From contig OZ024798.1 of assembly GCA_964017045.1 (NCBI GenBank), forward strand, positions 8,081,793 through 8,145,792: 64,000 nt of DNA, in the 5' to 3' direction. Each line of letters starts with the position of its first letter. Position 1 is the stretch's first letter. The notes beneath the pieces were generated by a model that was given only the letters and a program-made list of their open reading frames with translations, made no database searches and was not told where the DNA came from. Shown here in pieces: positions 11,308-22,892 of the stretch. This DNA is from Omphiscola glabra (lineage: Eukaryota > Mollusca > Gastropoda > Lymnaeidae). A program made the position numbers and the translations under genes.

Positions 11308-13475
11308 GTGGGGGTGGTGAGATGAGGTGGGGGTGGTGAGATGAGGTGGGGTGGTGGTGAGATGGGGTGGGGGTGGTGAGATGAGATGGGGGTGGTGAGA
11401 TGAGGTGGGGTGGTGGTGAGATGAGGTGGGGTGGTGGTGAGATGAGATGGGGGGTGGTGAGATGAGGTGGGGTGGTGGTGAGATGAGGTTGGGTGGTGGT
11501 GAGATGAGGTGGGGTGGTGGTGAGATGAGGTGGGGTGGTGGTGAGATGAGGTGGGTGGTGGTGAGATGAGGTGGGGTGGTGGTGAGATGAGGTGGGGTGG
11601 TGGTGAGATGAGATGGGGTGGTGGTGAGATGAGGTGGGGTGGTAATGAGATGAGGTGGGGTGGTGGTGAGATGAGGTGGGGTGGTGGTGAGATGAGGTGG
11701 GGTGGTGGTGAGATGAGGTGGGGTGGTGGTGAGATGAGGTGGGGTGGTGGTGAGATGAGGTGGGGTGGTGGTGAGATGAGGTGGGGTGGTGGTGAGATGA
11801 GGTGGGGTGGTGGTGAGAAGGTGGGGTGGTGGTGAGATGAAGTGGGGTGGTGGTGATATGAGATGGGGGGTGGTGAGATGAGATGTGGTGGTGGTGAGAT
11901 GAGGTGGGGTGGTGGTGAGATGAGATGGGGTGGTGGTGAGATGAGGTGGGGTGGTGGTGAGATGAGGTTGGGTGGTGGTGAGATGAGGTGGGGTGGTGGT
12001 GAGATGAGGTGGGGTGGTGGTGAGATGAGGTGGGTGGTGGTGAGATGAGGTGGGGTGGTGGTGAGATGAGGTGGGGTGGTGGTGAGATGAGATGGGGTGG
12101 TGGTGAGATGAGGTGGGGTGGTAATGAGATGAGGTGGGGTGGTGGTGAGATGAGGTGGGGTGGTGGTGAGATGAGGTGGGGTGGTGGTGAGATGAGGTGG
12201 TGTGGTAGTGAGATGAGGTGGGGGTGGTGGTAAGATGAGGTGAGGTGGTAGTGAGATGAGATGGAGTGGTGGTGAGAAGGTGGGGTGGTGGTGAGATGAG
12301 GTGGGGTGGTAGTGAGATGAGATGGGGTGGTGGTGAGAAGGTGGGGTGGTGGTGAGATGAGGTGGGGTGGTGGTGAGATGAGGTGGGGTGGTAGTGAGAT
12401 GAGGTGGGGTGGTAGTGAGATGAGGTGGGAAGGTGGTGAAATGAGGTGGGGTAGTGGTGAGATGAGGTGGGGTGGTTGTGAGATGAGGTGGGGTGGTGGT
12501 GAGATGAGGTGGGGTGGTGGTGAGATGAGGTGGGGTGGTGGTGAGATGAGGTGGGGTGGTGAGATGAGGTGGGGTGGTGAGATGAGGTGGGGTGGTAGTG
12601 AGATTAGGTGGGGTGGTAGTGAGATGAGGTAGGATGGTGGTGAGATGAGGTGGGGTGGTAGTGAGATGATATGGGGTGGTGGTGAGATGAGGTCGGGTGG
12701 TAGTGAGATGAGATGGGGTGGTGTTGAGAAGGTGGGGTGGTGGTGATATGAGGTGGGGTTGTAGTGAGATGAGATGGGGTGGTGGTGAGAAGGTGGGGTG
12801 GTGGTGAGATGAGGTGGGGTGGTGGTGAGATGAGGTGGGGTGGTGGTGAGATGAGGTGGGGTGGTAGTGAGTTGAGGTGGGGTGGTGGTGAGAAGGTGGG
12901 GTGGTGGTGAGATGAGGTTGGGTGGTGGTGAGATGAGGTGGGGTGGTGGTGAGATGAGGTGGGGTGGTAGTGAGATGAGGTAGGGTGGTGGTGAGAAGGT
13001 GGGGTGGTGGTGAGATGAGGTGGGGTGGTAGTGAGATGAGGTGAGGTGGTAGTGAGATGAGGTGGGGTGGTGGTTAGAAGGTGGGGTGGTGGTGAGATGA
13101 GGTTGGGTGGTAGTGAGATGAGGTGGGGTGGTGGTGAGATGAGGTGGGGTGGTGGTGAGATGGTGGTGAGATGAGTGTGGGGTGAGATGAGGTGGTGTGG
13201 TGGTGAGATGAAGTGGGGTGGGTGATATGAGGTGGTGTGGTGGTGAGATGTGGTGGGGTGGTGGTGAGATGAGGTGTGATGGTGGTGAGATGAGGTGGGG
13301 TGGTGGTGAGATGAGGTGGGGTGGTGGTGAGATGATGTGGGGTGGTGGTGAGAAGGTGGTGTGGTAGTGAGAAGGTGGGGTGGTAGTGAGATGAGGTGGG
13401 GTGGTGGTGAGATGATGTGGGTGTGGTGGTGACTTGACGTGGGATGGTGGTGAGATGAGGGTGGTGGGATGGCAC
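11308..13475. repeat. Large G/T-rich minisatellite, 21-bp unit, about 100 copies
   Basis: Unit GATGAGGTGGGGTGGTGGTGA. The plus strand is nearly free of C over 2.1 kb. Common variants are AGATGGGG, GGTAGTGA, and a shortened GAAGGTGGGG unit that becomes frequent after 12270. Marker variants recur with a fixed 479-bp offset (GAGGTTGGG at 11483 and 11962; GAGGTGGGTGG at 11548 and 12027; GGTAATGAG at 11641 and 12120), so a block of about 23 units was duplicated. Many long repetitive open frames on both strands are by-products. Confidence 0.98.
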
Positions 13476-14569
13476 TAAGATTGATTGGTAGGTGTAGTGA
13501 TGGTTTGCGTGGTGGTGGTCTAAAGAGAGGGCTGGTTGTCTAAGGAGTTGGGGGTGGTGGTTTTGGTAAGGGTGGTGGGGAAGTGGCGTTGAAACCGGTG
13601 GGTAGTGGTGGTGTTTTTTGGGGTCTTGTTAGTTGTTGTGGTGGGGGTGTGAGTGGTTTTGGTTGTGGTGGTAGTGTTAGTGGTGATAGTGGTGGTGGGG
13701 CTGTGGAAGGTTTTGGTGGTGGTTAAGATGATTTGAATGGGGAAAAAGGGAGTAGAAATGACGGAAAGGAGTAGGGAGTGAGGTGAGTGATAATGTAAGA
13801 ATGATTTTGCATGTGAGCAGACAAAATATGCAAATATTTCATTTTTTTTTTAGCTACGCCCCCACCCCCCTTACTACTGCATTTTCTCTCAATATCATAC
13901 TTTACGTGTTCTATTCTTTCCTCGGTTAAATAATATTGGTTGAAAAGGTTTAATTATATCCACTTTTTTTTAGAATCGGTATTACCACAATACAAGTGTT
14001 CCAAAGTCGGCTAATTGTTGAAATATTAAAATAGGATTATAGGCCAGCCAACTTGTTAAAATAAATAGTGGGGCTTGTAACTAGTCGAGCAGTTAAGCTC
14101 CTGCTTCATTTCGTCAGGAGCGTCGGTCACATGATGACAACTTTGATGAATCACGGACCAGTTTTTGTCTTAGTAAATCAGGACAAAGGGAGACGATGCG
14201 GGTAGGCACTTTGATTTATTTCCCTCTGGATAATCTGACTTTGTTCAAGCGGCTGAGAGCGTAATCAAAATAACTATGTCGTCAATTTTGTTTGTGTATT
14301 TTAAATTTTAAAAGAAAATACTTTAAAGGTCGGCGTGACCTGTGCCCCCTGGTAGGGCAGCCAGACAAAAATGACAGCAAATCAAGTAATTATTAATTAA
14401 ATTTGGGGGGGGGGGGTGTGTAGGGTAAGGGTTAAAGAACAACTACTTATAAAACACTGAAGTTTTCAAATCAATTATCTGTAAATGGCAGGCGATATAT
14501 TGGATATCCGTATCATAATTATGATCTGTGCATTGCCGGAAACGTTAATGAGACAAAACATGTCTAGCT
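13476..14569. other. GT-rich tail of the array, then AT-rich single-copy DNA
   Basis: From 13476 to about 13740 the sequence is irregular GGTGGTNGTG, a decayed edge of the array. The rest shows no gene. A G13 run lies near 14404. Confidence 0.5.
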
Positions 14570-15152
14570 AAATGTCTAATTCATCTATCCCATCTAATTC
14601 ATCTATCCCATCTAATTCATCTATCCCATCTAATTCATCTATCCCATCTAATTCATCTATCCCATATAATTCATCTATCCCATCTAATTCATTTATCCCA
14701 TCTAATTTATCTATCCCATCTAATGCATCTATCCCGTCTAATTCATCTATCCCATCTAATGCATCTATCCCATCTAATTCATCTATCCCATCTAATTCAT
14801 CTATCCCATCTAATTCATCTATCCCATCTAATGCATCTATCCCATCTAATTCATCTATCCCGTCTAATTCATCGATCCCCTCTAATTCATCTATCCCATC
14901 TAATGCATCTATCCCATCTAATTCATCTATCCCATCTAATTCATCTATCCCATCTAATTCATCTATCCCATCTAATTCGTCTATCCCATCTAATTCATCT
15001 ATCCCATCTAATTCATCTATCCCATCTAATTCATCTATCCCATCTAATGCATCTATCCCATCTAATTCATCTATCCCATCTAATTCATCTATCCCATCTA
15101 ATTCATCTATCCCATCTAATTCATCTATCCCATCTAATTCATCTATACCAGT
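14570..15152. repeat. Minisatellite, 18-bp unit, about 32 copies, frame-preserving
   Basis: Unit TCTAATTCATCTATCCCA. The period is six codons and the array opens with an ATG at 14572, giving a 211-residue frame of (SNSSIP)n that ends TISTTSTPAVSTVFF. A second frame reads (HLSHLI)n. Substitutions between units are largely amino-acid changing (TCA to GCA, TCT to TTT, CTA to ATA), so selection on a protein is not evident. There is no signal peptide. Confidence 0.95.
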
Positions 15153-15337
15153 TAATGAAACTATCTCAACTACTTCAACCCCTGCTGTTTCTACTGTTTT
15201 TTTTTAAAACAACCATTGCTAGTTGTTATTGTGAGAAAATTAACACCCAAAGGAATTAGTCAATTTTTTAAACAAGGATTTTATTTTTGTTAACTTTCTT
15301 TTGAAACAAAATTGCGAAAATATTAAGTATATAAAAA

Positions 15338-15401
15338 AATAGGGGAAATAACTGCGCTTTATTTTACGAATGATAAAAAAATAAATTATTATTTCCCTTT
15401 G
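15338..15401. repeat. Short inverted repeat with AGGGGAAATAA arms
   Basis: AGGGGAAATAA near 15341 faces TTATTTCCCTTT near 15390. Ten of eleven arm bases pair. The arms resemble those of the inverted pair at 15731-15785. Confidence 0.6.
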
Positions 15402-15548
15402 ATAAGACTAGCTCCATCGTAAAGTTGTGAACTTTTTTTTTTTGAAGGAGAGATGATTGGGGAAAACCTCGTTACACCGATGCTGAGTGGCATTAGCTAC
15501 AATAAAACCATTCTTGTTCTCTGTGAATAGATTCATTAACAAAGAGAG

Positions 15549-15583
15549 AAAGTGAGAGAGATAGATAGAGAGAGAGAGAGAGA
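15549..15583. repeat. GA microsatellite
   Basis: GAGAGATAGATAGAGAGAGAGAGA-type tract. Confidence 0.9.
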
Positions 15584-15730
15584 AAGACATAAATATTATT
15601 ATATATATATTATGATATGAATATGTGGTGATGTTGTTAAATGTAAGAATTCACAAGAAAAATGACAAAAATTAGATAAAATTTGGAAGAAAACAACAAG
15701 AGTTCATTGTATTGAGATTTAGCAAAGAAG

Positions 15731-15785
15731 TAATCTCCCTTTGTTGCGACGGTGAAGTTTCTTTTTAGCTACAAGGGAGATAACG
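15731..15785. repeat. Short inverted repeat with AAGGGAGATAAC arms
   Basis: GTAATCTCCCTTTG and CAAGGGAGATAAC form near-perfect arms around a loop of about 30 bases. From memory, AAGGGAGATAAC-type words are frequent in molluscan genomes; here they support the taxon guess and suggest a small foldback element. Confidence 0.6.
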
Positions 15786-16406
15786 TTTAGTAGTTTTGTC
15801 ACATCTCTTTCCTTTGTTGAAATATTTCAGACGCACGTGTGACGCTCTCTCTCTAAGAGATGCCACTGCCACTAGACAAACGAGACGACTAGGCCAATGT
15901 GGGCTAACGAGATTTGCTGTGTATAATGAGATGCAGAGGGTCCACGCTACAATAAAGCCCATTATGGATATGGGCGGTGTCTGTTGATTATATTTGCTTT
16001 TTTTTTGTTTCCTTCCCGTCGGATTATCGGTCATCGACAACCATGCTGTAGTGGTCAATAATAGAATTGGGGGGTGGGGGAGGAGAATAGACGGACCAAT
16101 AAAAAAACAACAACAAACCAGGAATATTAGAGATGCTTCTAAAACCCTACAATGTGTTTCTCCACTGTGAATGCGAAGAAGTATATACAGCTAAATGAAC
16201 ATCCAATGATGCACATGATGAATAGTGTAGTAAAAGTTTGATAGAAATACAGGGTCTTTAAGCGTGGTTTGAGAATATAGAGTAACACAAGGTCTGTTAG
16301 AATAGTTTAAGATTACACCATGAAATTATGATGTAACAGGATGCTCAAAGATTTTAGAAAAACAAAATCGTTCTTACTGTCTGAGAATAAATAAAGAAAT
16401 AAATGT
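15786..16406. other. Unassigned sequence
   Basis: Two overlapping open frames on opposite strands near 15765-16058 have no recognisable protein. No RNA gene was seen. Confidence 0.4.
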
Positions 16407-16552
16407 GCTGGTTCAGAGTGGTTTGAGATGACTCAATTACATAAGGTGTTTATGGCTGGTTCAGAGTGGTTTGAGATGACTCAATTACATAAGGTGTTTA
16501 TGGCTGGTTCAGAGTGGTTTGAGATGACTGAACTACATAGGGTATTTCTAGC
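16407..16552. repeat. Tandem repeat, 48-bp unit, 3 copies
   Basis: Units begin GCTGGTTCAGAGTGG and include GACTCAATTACATAAGG. The first two are nearly identical; the third is diverged. The period is 16 codons, which yields a repetitive 71-codon frame. Confidence 0.95.
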
Positions 16553-17081
16553 TGAAATTAGTATGGCTGTGAGATTAAATTCCTTGAAGCTGAAGAAATC
16601 TCGGATGCTGGACGGACACAAATTTAATTTTAAGGCCGACTGAACATCAAGTGTTCGCCCTTCCGGAATAGTTTCTAAGAATTCTGTATTTCCATTCTGT
16701 TCATTTTTGAGACATCTGTTAAAATAGAGTTATGAGCTTTCAACAGCTTTATAACCGAAAGGTAAGGCGTTCATTTAATATATAAAAAAATGTTACCAGT
16801 ATAATATATGCTTTATGTTTCAAGCCGTTATCTCATAACATTATTGGATTTGCCCTGTACCAAAAAAAATAAACATAAACCATAAAATAACATCATAATT
16901 TTACCAAGACAACAGCGCAAACACATTGCCCCCCTTTTGGGTACATAAACCACTATAATATCTTTAACAATATCCAAAAAACTGTGACGGTTTGTCCCCG
17001 GAAGATTTAAACATTCATTGATTGTCTTAACCATATTATGTAAATACACACCAAATCCCCTTTTCACCCCGCACCCATCGT
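16553..17081. other. AT-rich unassigned sequence
   Basis: Nothing recognisable on either strand. Confidence 0.4.
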
Positions 17082-17187
17082 CCTGTCCGGTGTAAGCCCG
17101 GGTCCACTGTCCGGTGTAAGCCCGGGTCCACTGTCCGGTGTAAGCCCGGGTTCACTGTCCGATGTAAGCCCGGGTCCACTGTCCGAT
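17082..17187. repeat. Minisatellite, 24-bp unit, about 4 copies
   Basis: Units contain CTGTCCGGTGTAAGCCCGGG, which includes the palindrome CCCGGG. Confidence 0.95.
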
Positions 17188-17351
17188 CAATAAACACAGG
17201 TCATCTGATTCCTTGCACATCCTCCAGGTCTGAATATGGCTTCACTTAGAGATTTGAAACTTTTTTTTTTTTGGGGGGGGGGGGGGCTGGGTGGGTGTTG
17301 GTTTGTTATTACCGCAACCTTCGTCGATAGCTTACCAGTTAGCGATGGGTT

Positions 17352-17478
17352 GTAGTTATAGATATTGCAGTAGATATAGATATGGTCTTAGTCATAGAGG
17401 TGGTCGTAGTTATAGAGGTGGTCGTAGTTATAGAGGTGGTCGTAGTTATAGAGGTGGTCGTAGTTATAGATATGGACA
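17352..17478. repeat. Minisatellite, 18-bp unit, about 6 copies
   Basis: Unit TAGTTATAGAGGTGGTCG. In one plus frame it reads (SYRGGR)n within a 78-codon frame that begins at 17291 after a T/G homopolymer. It resembles an RGG-type protein by composition only; there is no domain or splice context to support a gene. Confidence 0.9.
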
Positions 17479-17589
17479 AGTAAGTTATTTATTAATGGTG
17501 ATTAAAGGAGAAAACTGTCCTACTTAAAATATTGCTATTTTTTAAACAGTGTGCATGCGATGACCTATGACCTTTAAACATTCCCGCCA

Positions 17590-17955
17590 TTTTTGACGGG
17601 CCTCAGCAAGTTATGACGGGTCTCACTAGTTGTGACTGGCCTCAGCAAGTTATGACGGGTCTCACTAGTTGTGACGGGCCTCAGCACGTTATGACGGGTC
17701 TCGCTAGTTGTGACGGGCCTCAGCAAGTTATGACGGGTCTCGCTAGTTGTGACGGGCCTCAGCTAGTTGTGAAGGGCCTCAGCTAGTTGTGACGGGCCAT
17801 CAGCTAGTTGTGACGGGCCTCAGCTAGTTGTGACGGACCTCAGCTAGTTGTGACGGGCCTCAGCTAGTTTTGACGGGCCTCAGCTAGTTGTGACGGGCCT
17901 CAGCTAGTTTTGACGGGCCTCAGCTAGTTTTGACGGGTCTCAGCTAGTTGTAAGC
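17590..17955. repeat. Minisatellite, about 20-bp unit, about 18 copies
   Basis: Unit CGGGCCTCAGCTAGTTGTGA. The first third alternates GGGTCTC and GGGCCTC units (a 39-40 bp pair); later units are simple 20-mers. Two stages of growth are therefore visible. Confidence 0.95.
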
Positions 17956-18072
17956 ACCAACAACAAAACTAGGAAGTGGACATTTGGGTTGTTGTACATT
18001 AATCTGCTCACTTGCTGACAGGTTATTGACATTGTCCACATGAACTCTTTTCATGAACGTACAGTAAGACAT

Positions 18073-18362
18073 CTTCTTTCTTCTTATGCCTTTTTACCCC
18101 GTCTGGGGCATAGGCCGTCCACAAGAATTTTCCACTCATCCCGGTCCTGTGCTTTCCTTTCCAATTGCTTCCAGTTGTATCCCATATTTTGCGTGTCTGT
18201 CTCTAGTTCACGTCTCCATGTATTCTTAGGTCTTCCTCTCTTTCTTTTTCCCTGTGGATTCCATGTTAGACATTGTCTGGTGGTGCTATCTGGGGGTTTT
18301 CTCAGAGTATGCCCAATCCACCTCCATCTTTTCTTTATGATGTCTTCATCAACGGGCACCTG
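18073..18362 (-). mobile_element. 5'-truncated RTE-like LINE, 3' end only
   Basis: The minus strand encodes the C-terminal tail typical of one molluscan and cnidarian LINE group ([15 protein letters not shown], then [16 protein letters not shown], then LCPRRGKKA). The copy starts abruptly at [10 protein letters not shown] and ends with an AAG-rich tail. A perfect 14-bp target-site duplication, GTACAGTAAGACAT, lies at 18059-18072 and 18363-18376. This is a dead-on-arrival insertion of 290 bp. The plus-strand frame over the same bases is its shadow. Confidence 0.9.
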
Positions 18363-18376
18363 GTACAGTAAGACAT

Positions 18377-18688
18377 ACCAAAACACAATTGTGTTGACAG
18401 AACTATGTCTCGTGCGAGAAGAGGCATTAGGATGCCAGTAGTTGGCTGATGTATAAACTTGTAGGCCATACTGATGAAAGACAATGTCAGACCATGTAAG
18501 GGGGTCGGTGTGGGATGTTCATAGAACAATGTGGAAATGAATGGATGAATCGGGTGGTCACTTGTGGAGATGAACAAATAAAGGTGTTACAATTGTGACT
18601 ACATTTCCTATATTTTTAAAAGTAATGATTTATTTTTAATAGCAATGGAAATTAGAAGAAATGACAAAACAAGGTTTATATAAGAGAG
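18377..18688. other. Unassigned sequence between two LINE insertions
   Basis: No gene or RNA was seen. Confidence 0.4.
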
Positions 18689-18699
18689 TAACATGGGAC

Positions 18700-20202
18700 A
18701 ATGAAAACTTCCCTATTCTCCGCGCAGAAGTAGAAGCAGCAGTCCAAGCACTACAAATAGGAAAGGCCGCAGGAGTGGATAATATCTCGGCCGAGTTGGT
18801 GAAACAGGGAGGAGAAGCAATGATAAATGGCCTAATCAATATTTGTAACAAAATATGGCTGACAGGGGAATGGCCCAAATGATGGACCCAATCTCTCATC
18901 ATCACCCACCCCAAGAAAGGTAACCTACAGCTATGCCAAAACTATCGCACCATTAGCCTAATAAGCCACCCAAGCAAGGTCATGCTCAAGGTCATACTGA
19001 ACCGACTAAGACCTCATGCCCACAGAATCATTGCTGAAGAACAGACGGGCTTCGGGCAAGGCCGTGGCACTACTGAGCAGATCCTAAACCTCCGAATACT
19101 ATATGAGAATTATGCTCAACATCAACAAAACCTATACCACGTCTTTGAGGATTTCAAGAAGGCATTCGACAGGGTCTGGCATTCTGCTTTATGGGCCACC
19201 ATGAGACACTACAACATAAACACAAACCTAACCAGAATAATAAGAAGCCTCTATGATAAGGCCACCAGTGCAGTCTTCTTCAACAATAACATCGGAGAAT
19301 GATTCAAGACCACGGTTGGAGTACGACAAGGCTGTTTGCTCTCCCCCACCCTGTTCAACATCTTCTTAGAGAGAATTATGTCAGATGCACTGGAAACGCG
19401 TGTAGGGACAGTTAGCATTGGTGGCAGAACAATCACAAACCGACGCTTTGTGGATGACATAGACGGACTGGCTGGAAGCGAGGAAGAGCTAGCCAACCTA
19501 GTAAAGAGTCTCGACAAGACTTCATCGTCCTTTGGCATGCAAATCAGTGCAGAAAAGACAAAAATGATGATAAATAGCACTTATGGCATCACCACTGAAA
19601 TTAAGGTCGGGGAGGAAAGACTAGAGACAGTTGGCAGCTTCAAGTACCTCGGAGCAATAGTCTTGGAAGAAGGTTCCAAGCCCGAATTGATGGCCAGGAT
19701 TGCGCAGACCACAACAGCACTAAAGACAAAAATATAGCCACCAGCACCAAAATCAGGCTGATGCGCTCATTAATCCTCTCCATTTTCTTATATGCCTGCG
19801 AGTCCTTGACATTAAAAGCAGAACTTGAAAGGAAAATAAAGGCGATGTAGATGAGATGTTTCAGAGGCATATCACCAATGAACAAGTGAAAGAAAGGATT
19901 CGTCAAGCAACTGGGAAGTACGATGACCTCCTGGTGTCTGTAAAAAAGCGCAAACTTGATTGATATGGCCACGTGACCAGAAAACAACGGCTCGCCAAAG
20001 AAATTTTGCAGGGCACAACTAGAGGAGGAAGAAGAAGAGAAAGACATAGAAAAAGATGGGAAGATAACATCAAAGAATGGACGGGATTACAACTAGACGA
20101 TGTTATGCGTAGGGCAGAAGAACCAGATGAATGGAGAAGAATAGTTTTCATGTCATCTGTGGCGCCCCAACGGTCCAAGGACTAAGGGACATGATGATGA
20201 TG
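18700..20202 (+). mobile_element. Decayed RTE-like LINE with reverse transcriptase
   Basis: The reverse transcriptase reads across three frames. Visible blocks are GKAAGVDNISAELVKQGGEA, then EEQTGFGQGRGTTEQI, FKKAFDRVWHSALWA, GVRQGCLLSPTLFN (from 19318), the catalytic box FVDD in place of FADD (19447-19458), and FKYLGAIV. The C-terminal tail (GHVTRKQRLAKEILQGTTRG, RWEDNIKEWTGL) is at 19960-20185. In-frame stops lie at 18880-18882 and 19300-19302, with frameshifts after 19735. The endonuclease domain is missing by 5' truncation at the RT thumb/finger entry. The 3' tail is (GAT)n. The duplication AACATGGGAC occurs at 18690-18699 and 20203-20212. The copy is non-functional. Confidence 0.92.
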
Positions 20203-20470
20203 AACATGGGACTAACATATGACTAACATAGAACTAACATAGGACTAGCATAGAACTATCATAGGACTTACATAGGACTAACATATGAAAAACATAAAAC
20301 TAACACAGGGCTAACATAGAATTAACATTGGACTAACATAGAACTATCAAGCACTAATATAGGACTAACATAGAACTAACATAGAATTAACATAAAACTA
20401 ACATAGAACTAACATAGAACTAACATAGAACTAACATAGAACTAACATAGAACTAAAATAGACCTAATAT
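20203..20470. repeat. Minisatellite, 11-bp unit, about 24 copies, starting at the LINE duplication
   Basis: Unit TAACATAGAAC with many variants (TAACATGGGAC, TAACATATGAC, TTACATAGGAC). The first unit is the downstream target-site duplication of the LINE at 18700-20202, and the single upstream copy at 18689-18699 is TAACATGGGAC. Growth from the duplication or insertion at the array edge both fit. Confidence 0.9.
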
Positions 20471-20606
20471 AGGAGAGTTTGGACAAAAATTGCATCTGAT
20501 TTGCATCTGATTTATCCACATACATCCACAACCAAAACCCGATAGTCATTTCAACATATAACCATAAACACACACCCTTCCACACACACACAAACCACAC
20601 TCACAT

Positions 20607-20775
20607 CCACATACAGCAACATCCATCCAAACAATCCCTTCCACAAAAAGCCCCCCCCCTTTTAAAAAAAAAACCAAATCGCCACACCCCATTCCAAACT
20701 CGACACCCCTTGTACAACATCCATCCACACAATCCCTTCCACAAAAAGCCCCCCCCCCCATTTTCAAAAAAAAAC
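20607..20775. repeat. Two direct copies of an about 60-bp segment with C-run and A-run
   Basis: Copies at 20607-20665 and 20715-20775 share CAACATCCATCCA, CAATCCCTTCCAC, AAAAAGCCCC and a run of A. The second copy merges with the 25-bp array that follows. Confidence 0.85.
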
Positions 20776-21028
20776 CACACCCCTTGTACAACATCAACAC
20801 CACACCCCTTGTACAACACCACCACACCCCTTGTACAACATCAACACCACACCCCTTGTACAACATCAACTCCACACCCCTTGTACAACATCAACACCAC
20901 ACCCCTTGTACAACATCAACACCACACCCCTTGTACAACATCAACTCCACACCCCTTGTACAACATCAACTCCACACCCCTTGTACAACATCAACTCCAC
21001 ACCCCTTGTACAACATCAACTCCACGTT
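20769..21028. repeat. Minisatellite, 25-bp unit, about 10 copies
   Basis: Units contain ACACCCCTTGTACAACATC and alternate AACACC or AACTCC. One unit is shortened (CACCACCACACC). It is open in all three plus frames because the unit has no stop. Confidence 0.95.
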
Positions 21029-21588
21029 CTGTTACAGAAAGTTTCTCCGGCCCAAAGTAAAAAACAACACCTGATATCCCCAGCTATTGCAGCAGACGTG
21101 AGCAGGTTGTAGAGGGGTGTATTGATTACAACATAAATGAACCAATTAACGTCTCGTCTCACACTTCTTACTCAAGGCAATCTTTTAATCACAAACTTAG
21201 CCTTCAATGAAACGTGTGTGATGGGTGAGTGTGTCTATGTGTATAGGGGAAAAAAAAGGGGGGGGGGGGCGTAAGAGAGGCAGCAGAGAACATTTTTGAA
21301 CAAATTAAGTTGGGATGGGTAGGGGAGCGGCCGGTCGCTATTATCATGTTAATTACAACCATGAATGATGGGACAATTTTTCCATATCAAACTGGGAAAA
21401 AACTTAAGTGTTAAAAAAGGTCCCTCTAATGAGAAAGTTGTTTTTTTATATTCACACATTTGTTTTCTTCTGGCTATTCACACATTTATTATTTAGCTAT
21501 GTCTATTTTTTTTCCTCATTCAAACGGCTAATTGGGGATATTAACAGGGATATTTAAGACCTAGATATCACGTGATCGGATGCTAAAA
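21029..21588. other. Unassigned sequence
   Basis: Contains an A8-G12 homopolymer pair at about 21249-21269. No gene recognised. Confidence 0.4.
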
Positions 21589-22803
21589 CATCCTTAAATG
21601 ACATTGGAAGTTATCAAATTAACATCAAATGACATTGGAAGTTATCAAATTAACATCAAATGACATTCGAAGTTATCAAACTAATATCAAATGACATTGG
21701 AAGTTATCAAACTAATATCAAATGACATTGGAAGTTATCAAACTAATATCAAATGACATTGGAAGTTATCAAACTAACATCAAATGACATTGGAAGTTAT
21801 CAAACTAACATCAAATGACATTGGAAGTTATCAAACTAACATCAAATGACATTGGAAGTTATCAAACTAATATCAAATGACATTGGAAGTTATCAAACTA
21901 ATATCAAATGACATTGGAAGTTATCAAACTAACATCAAATGACATTGGAAGTTATCAAACTAATATCAAATGACATTGGAAGTTATCAAACTAACATCAA
22001 ATGACATTGGAAGTTATCAAACTAACATCAAATGACATTGGAAGTTATCAAACTAACATCAAATGACATTGGAAGTTATCAAACTAACATCAAATGACAT
22101 TGGAAGTTATCAAACTAACATCAAATGACATTGGAAGTTATCAAACTAACATCAAATGACATTGGAAGTTATCAAACTAACATCAAATGACATTGGAAGT
22201 TATCAAACTAACATCAAATGACATGGGAAGTTATCAAACTAACATCAAATGACATTGGAAGTTATCAAACTAACATCAAATGACAGGGGAAGTTATCAAA
22301 CTAACATCAAATGACATTGGAAGTTATCAAACTAACATCAAATGACATTGGAAGTTATCAAACTAACATCAAATGACATTGGAAGTTATCAAACTAACAT
22401 CAAATGACATTGGAAGTTATCAAACTAACATCAAATGACATTGGAAGTTATCAAACTAACATCAAATGACATTGGAAGTTATCAAACTAACATCAAATGA
22501 CATTGGAAGTTATCAAACTAACATCAAATGACATTGGAAGTTATCAAACTAACATCAAATGACATTGGAAGTTATCAAACTAACATCAAATGACATTGGA
22601 AGTTATCAAACTAACATCAAATGACATTGGAAGTTATCAAACTAACATCAAATGACATTGGAAGTTATCAAACTAACATCAAATGACATTGGAAGTTATC
22701 AAACTAACATCAAATGACATTGGAAGTTATCAAACTAACATCAAATGACATTGGAAGTTATCAAACTAACATCAAATGACATTGGAAGTTATCAAACTAA
22801 GAT
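21589..22803. repeat. Minisatellite, 31-bp unit, about 39 copies
   Basis: Units contain ATCAAATGACATTGGAAG and TTATCAAACTAAC. Homogeneity is very high from 22100 to 22800, while the left end has ACTAATATC and AATTAAC variants. The gradient suggests recent growth at the right side. The unit carries stops in all frames. Confidence 0.98.
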
Positions 22804-22892
22804 CAAATTAAAGTTGGGAATAAAGCATTGGAATACATCTTTTATGGTTTTAGGAGACACGCAAAGTTAAAAGACACCAGAGAAATAGAGCG

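Noticed and set aside
14085..14160. tRNA-derived SINE head (TAGTCGAGCAGTTAAGC resembling an A box)
   Set aside because: No B box at the right distance and no cloverleaf could be drawn.
18040..18441. 133-codon plus-strand frame
   Set aside because: Antisense shadow of the LINE fragment at 18073-18362.
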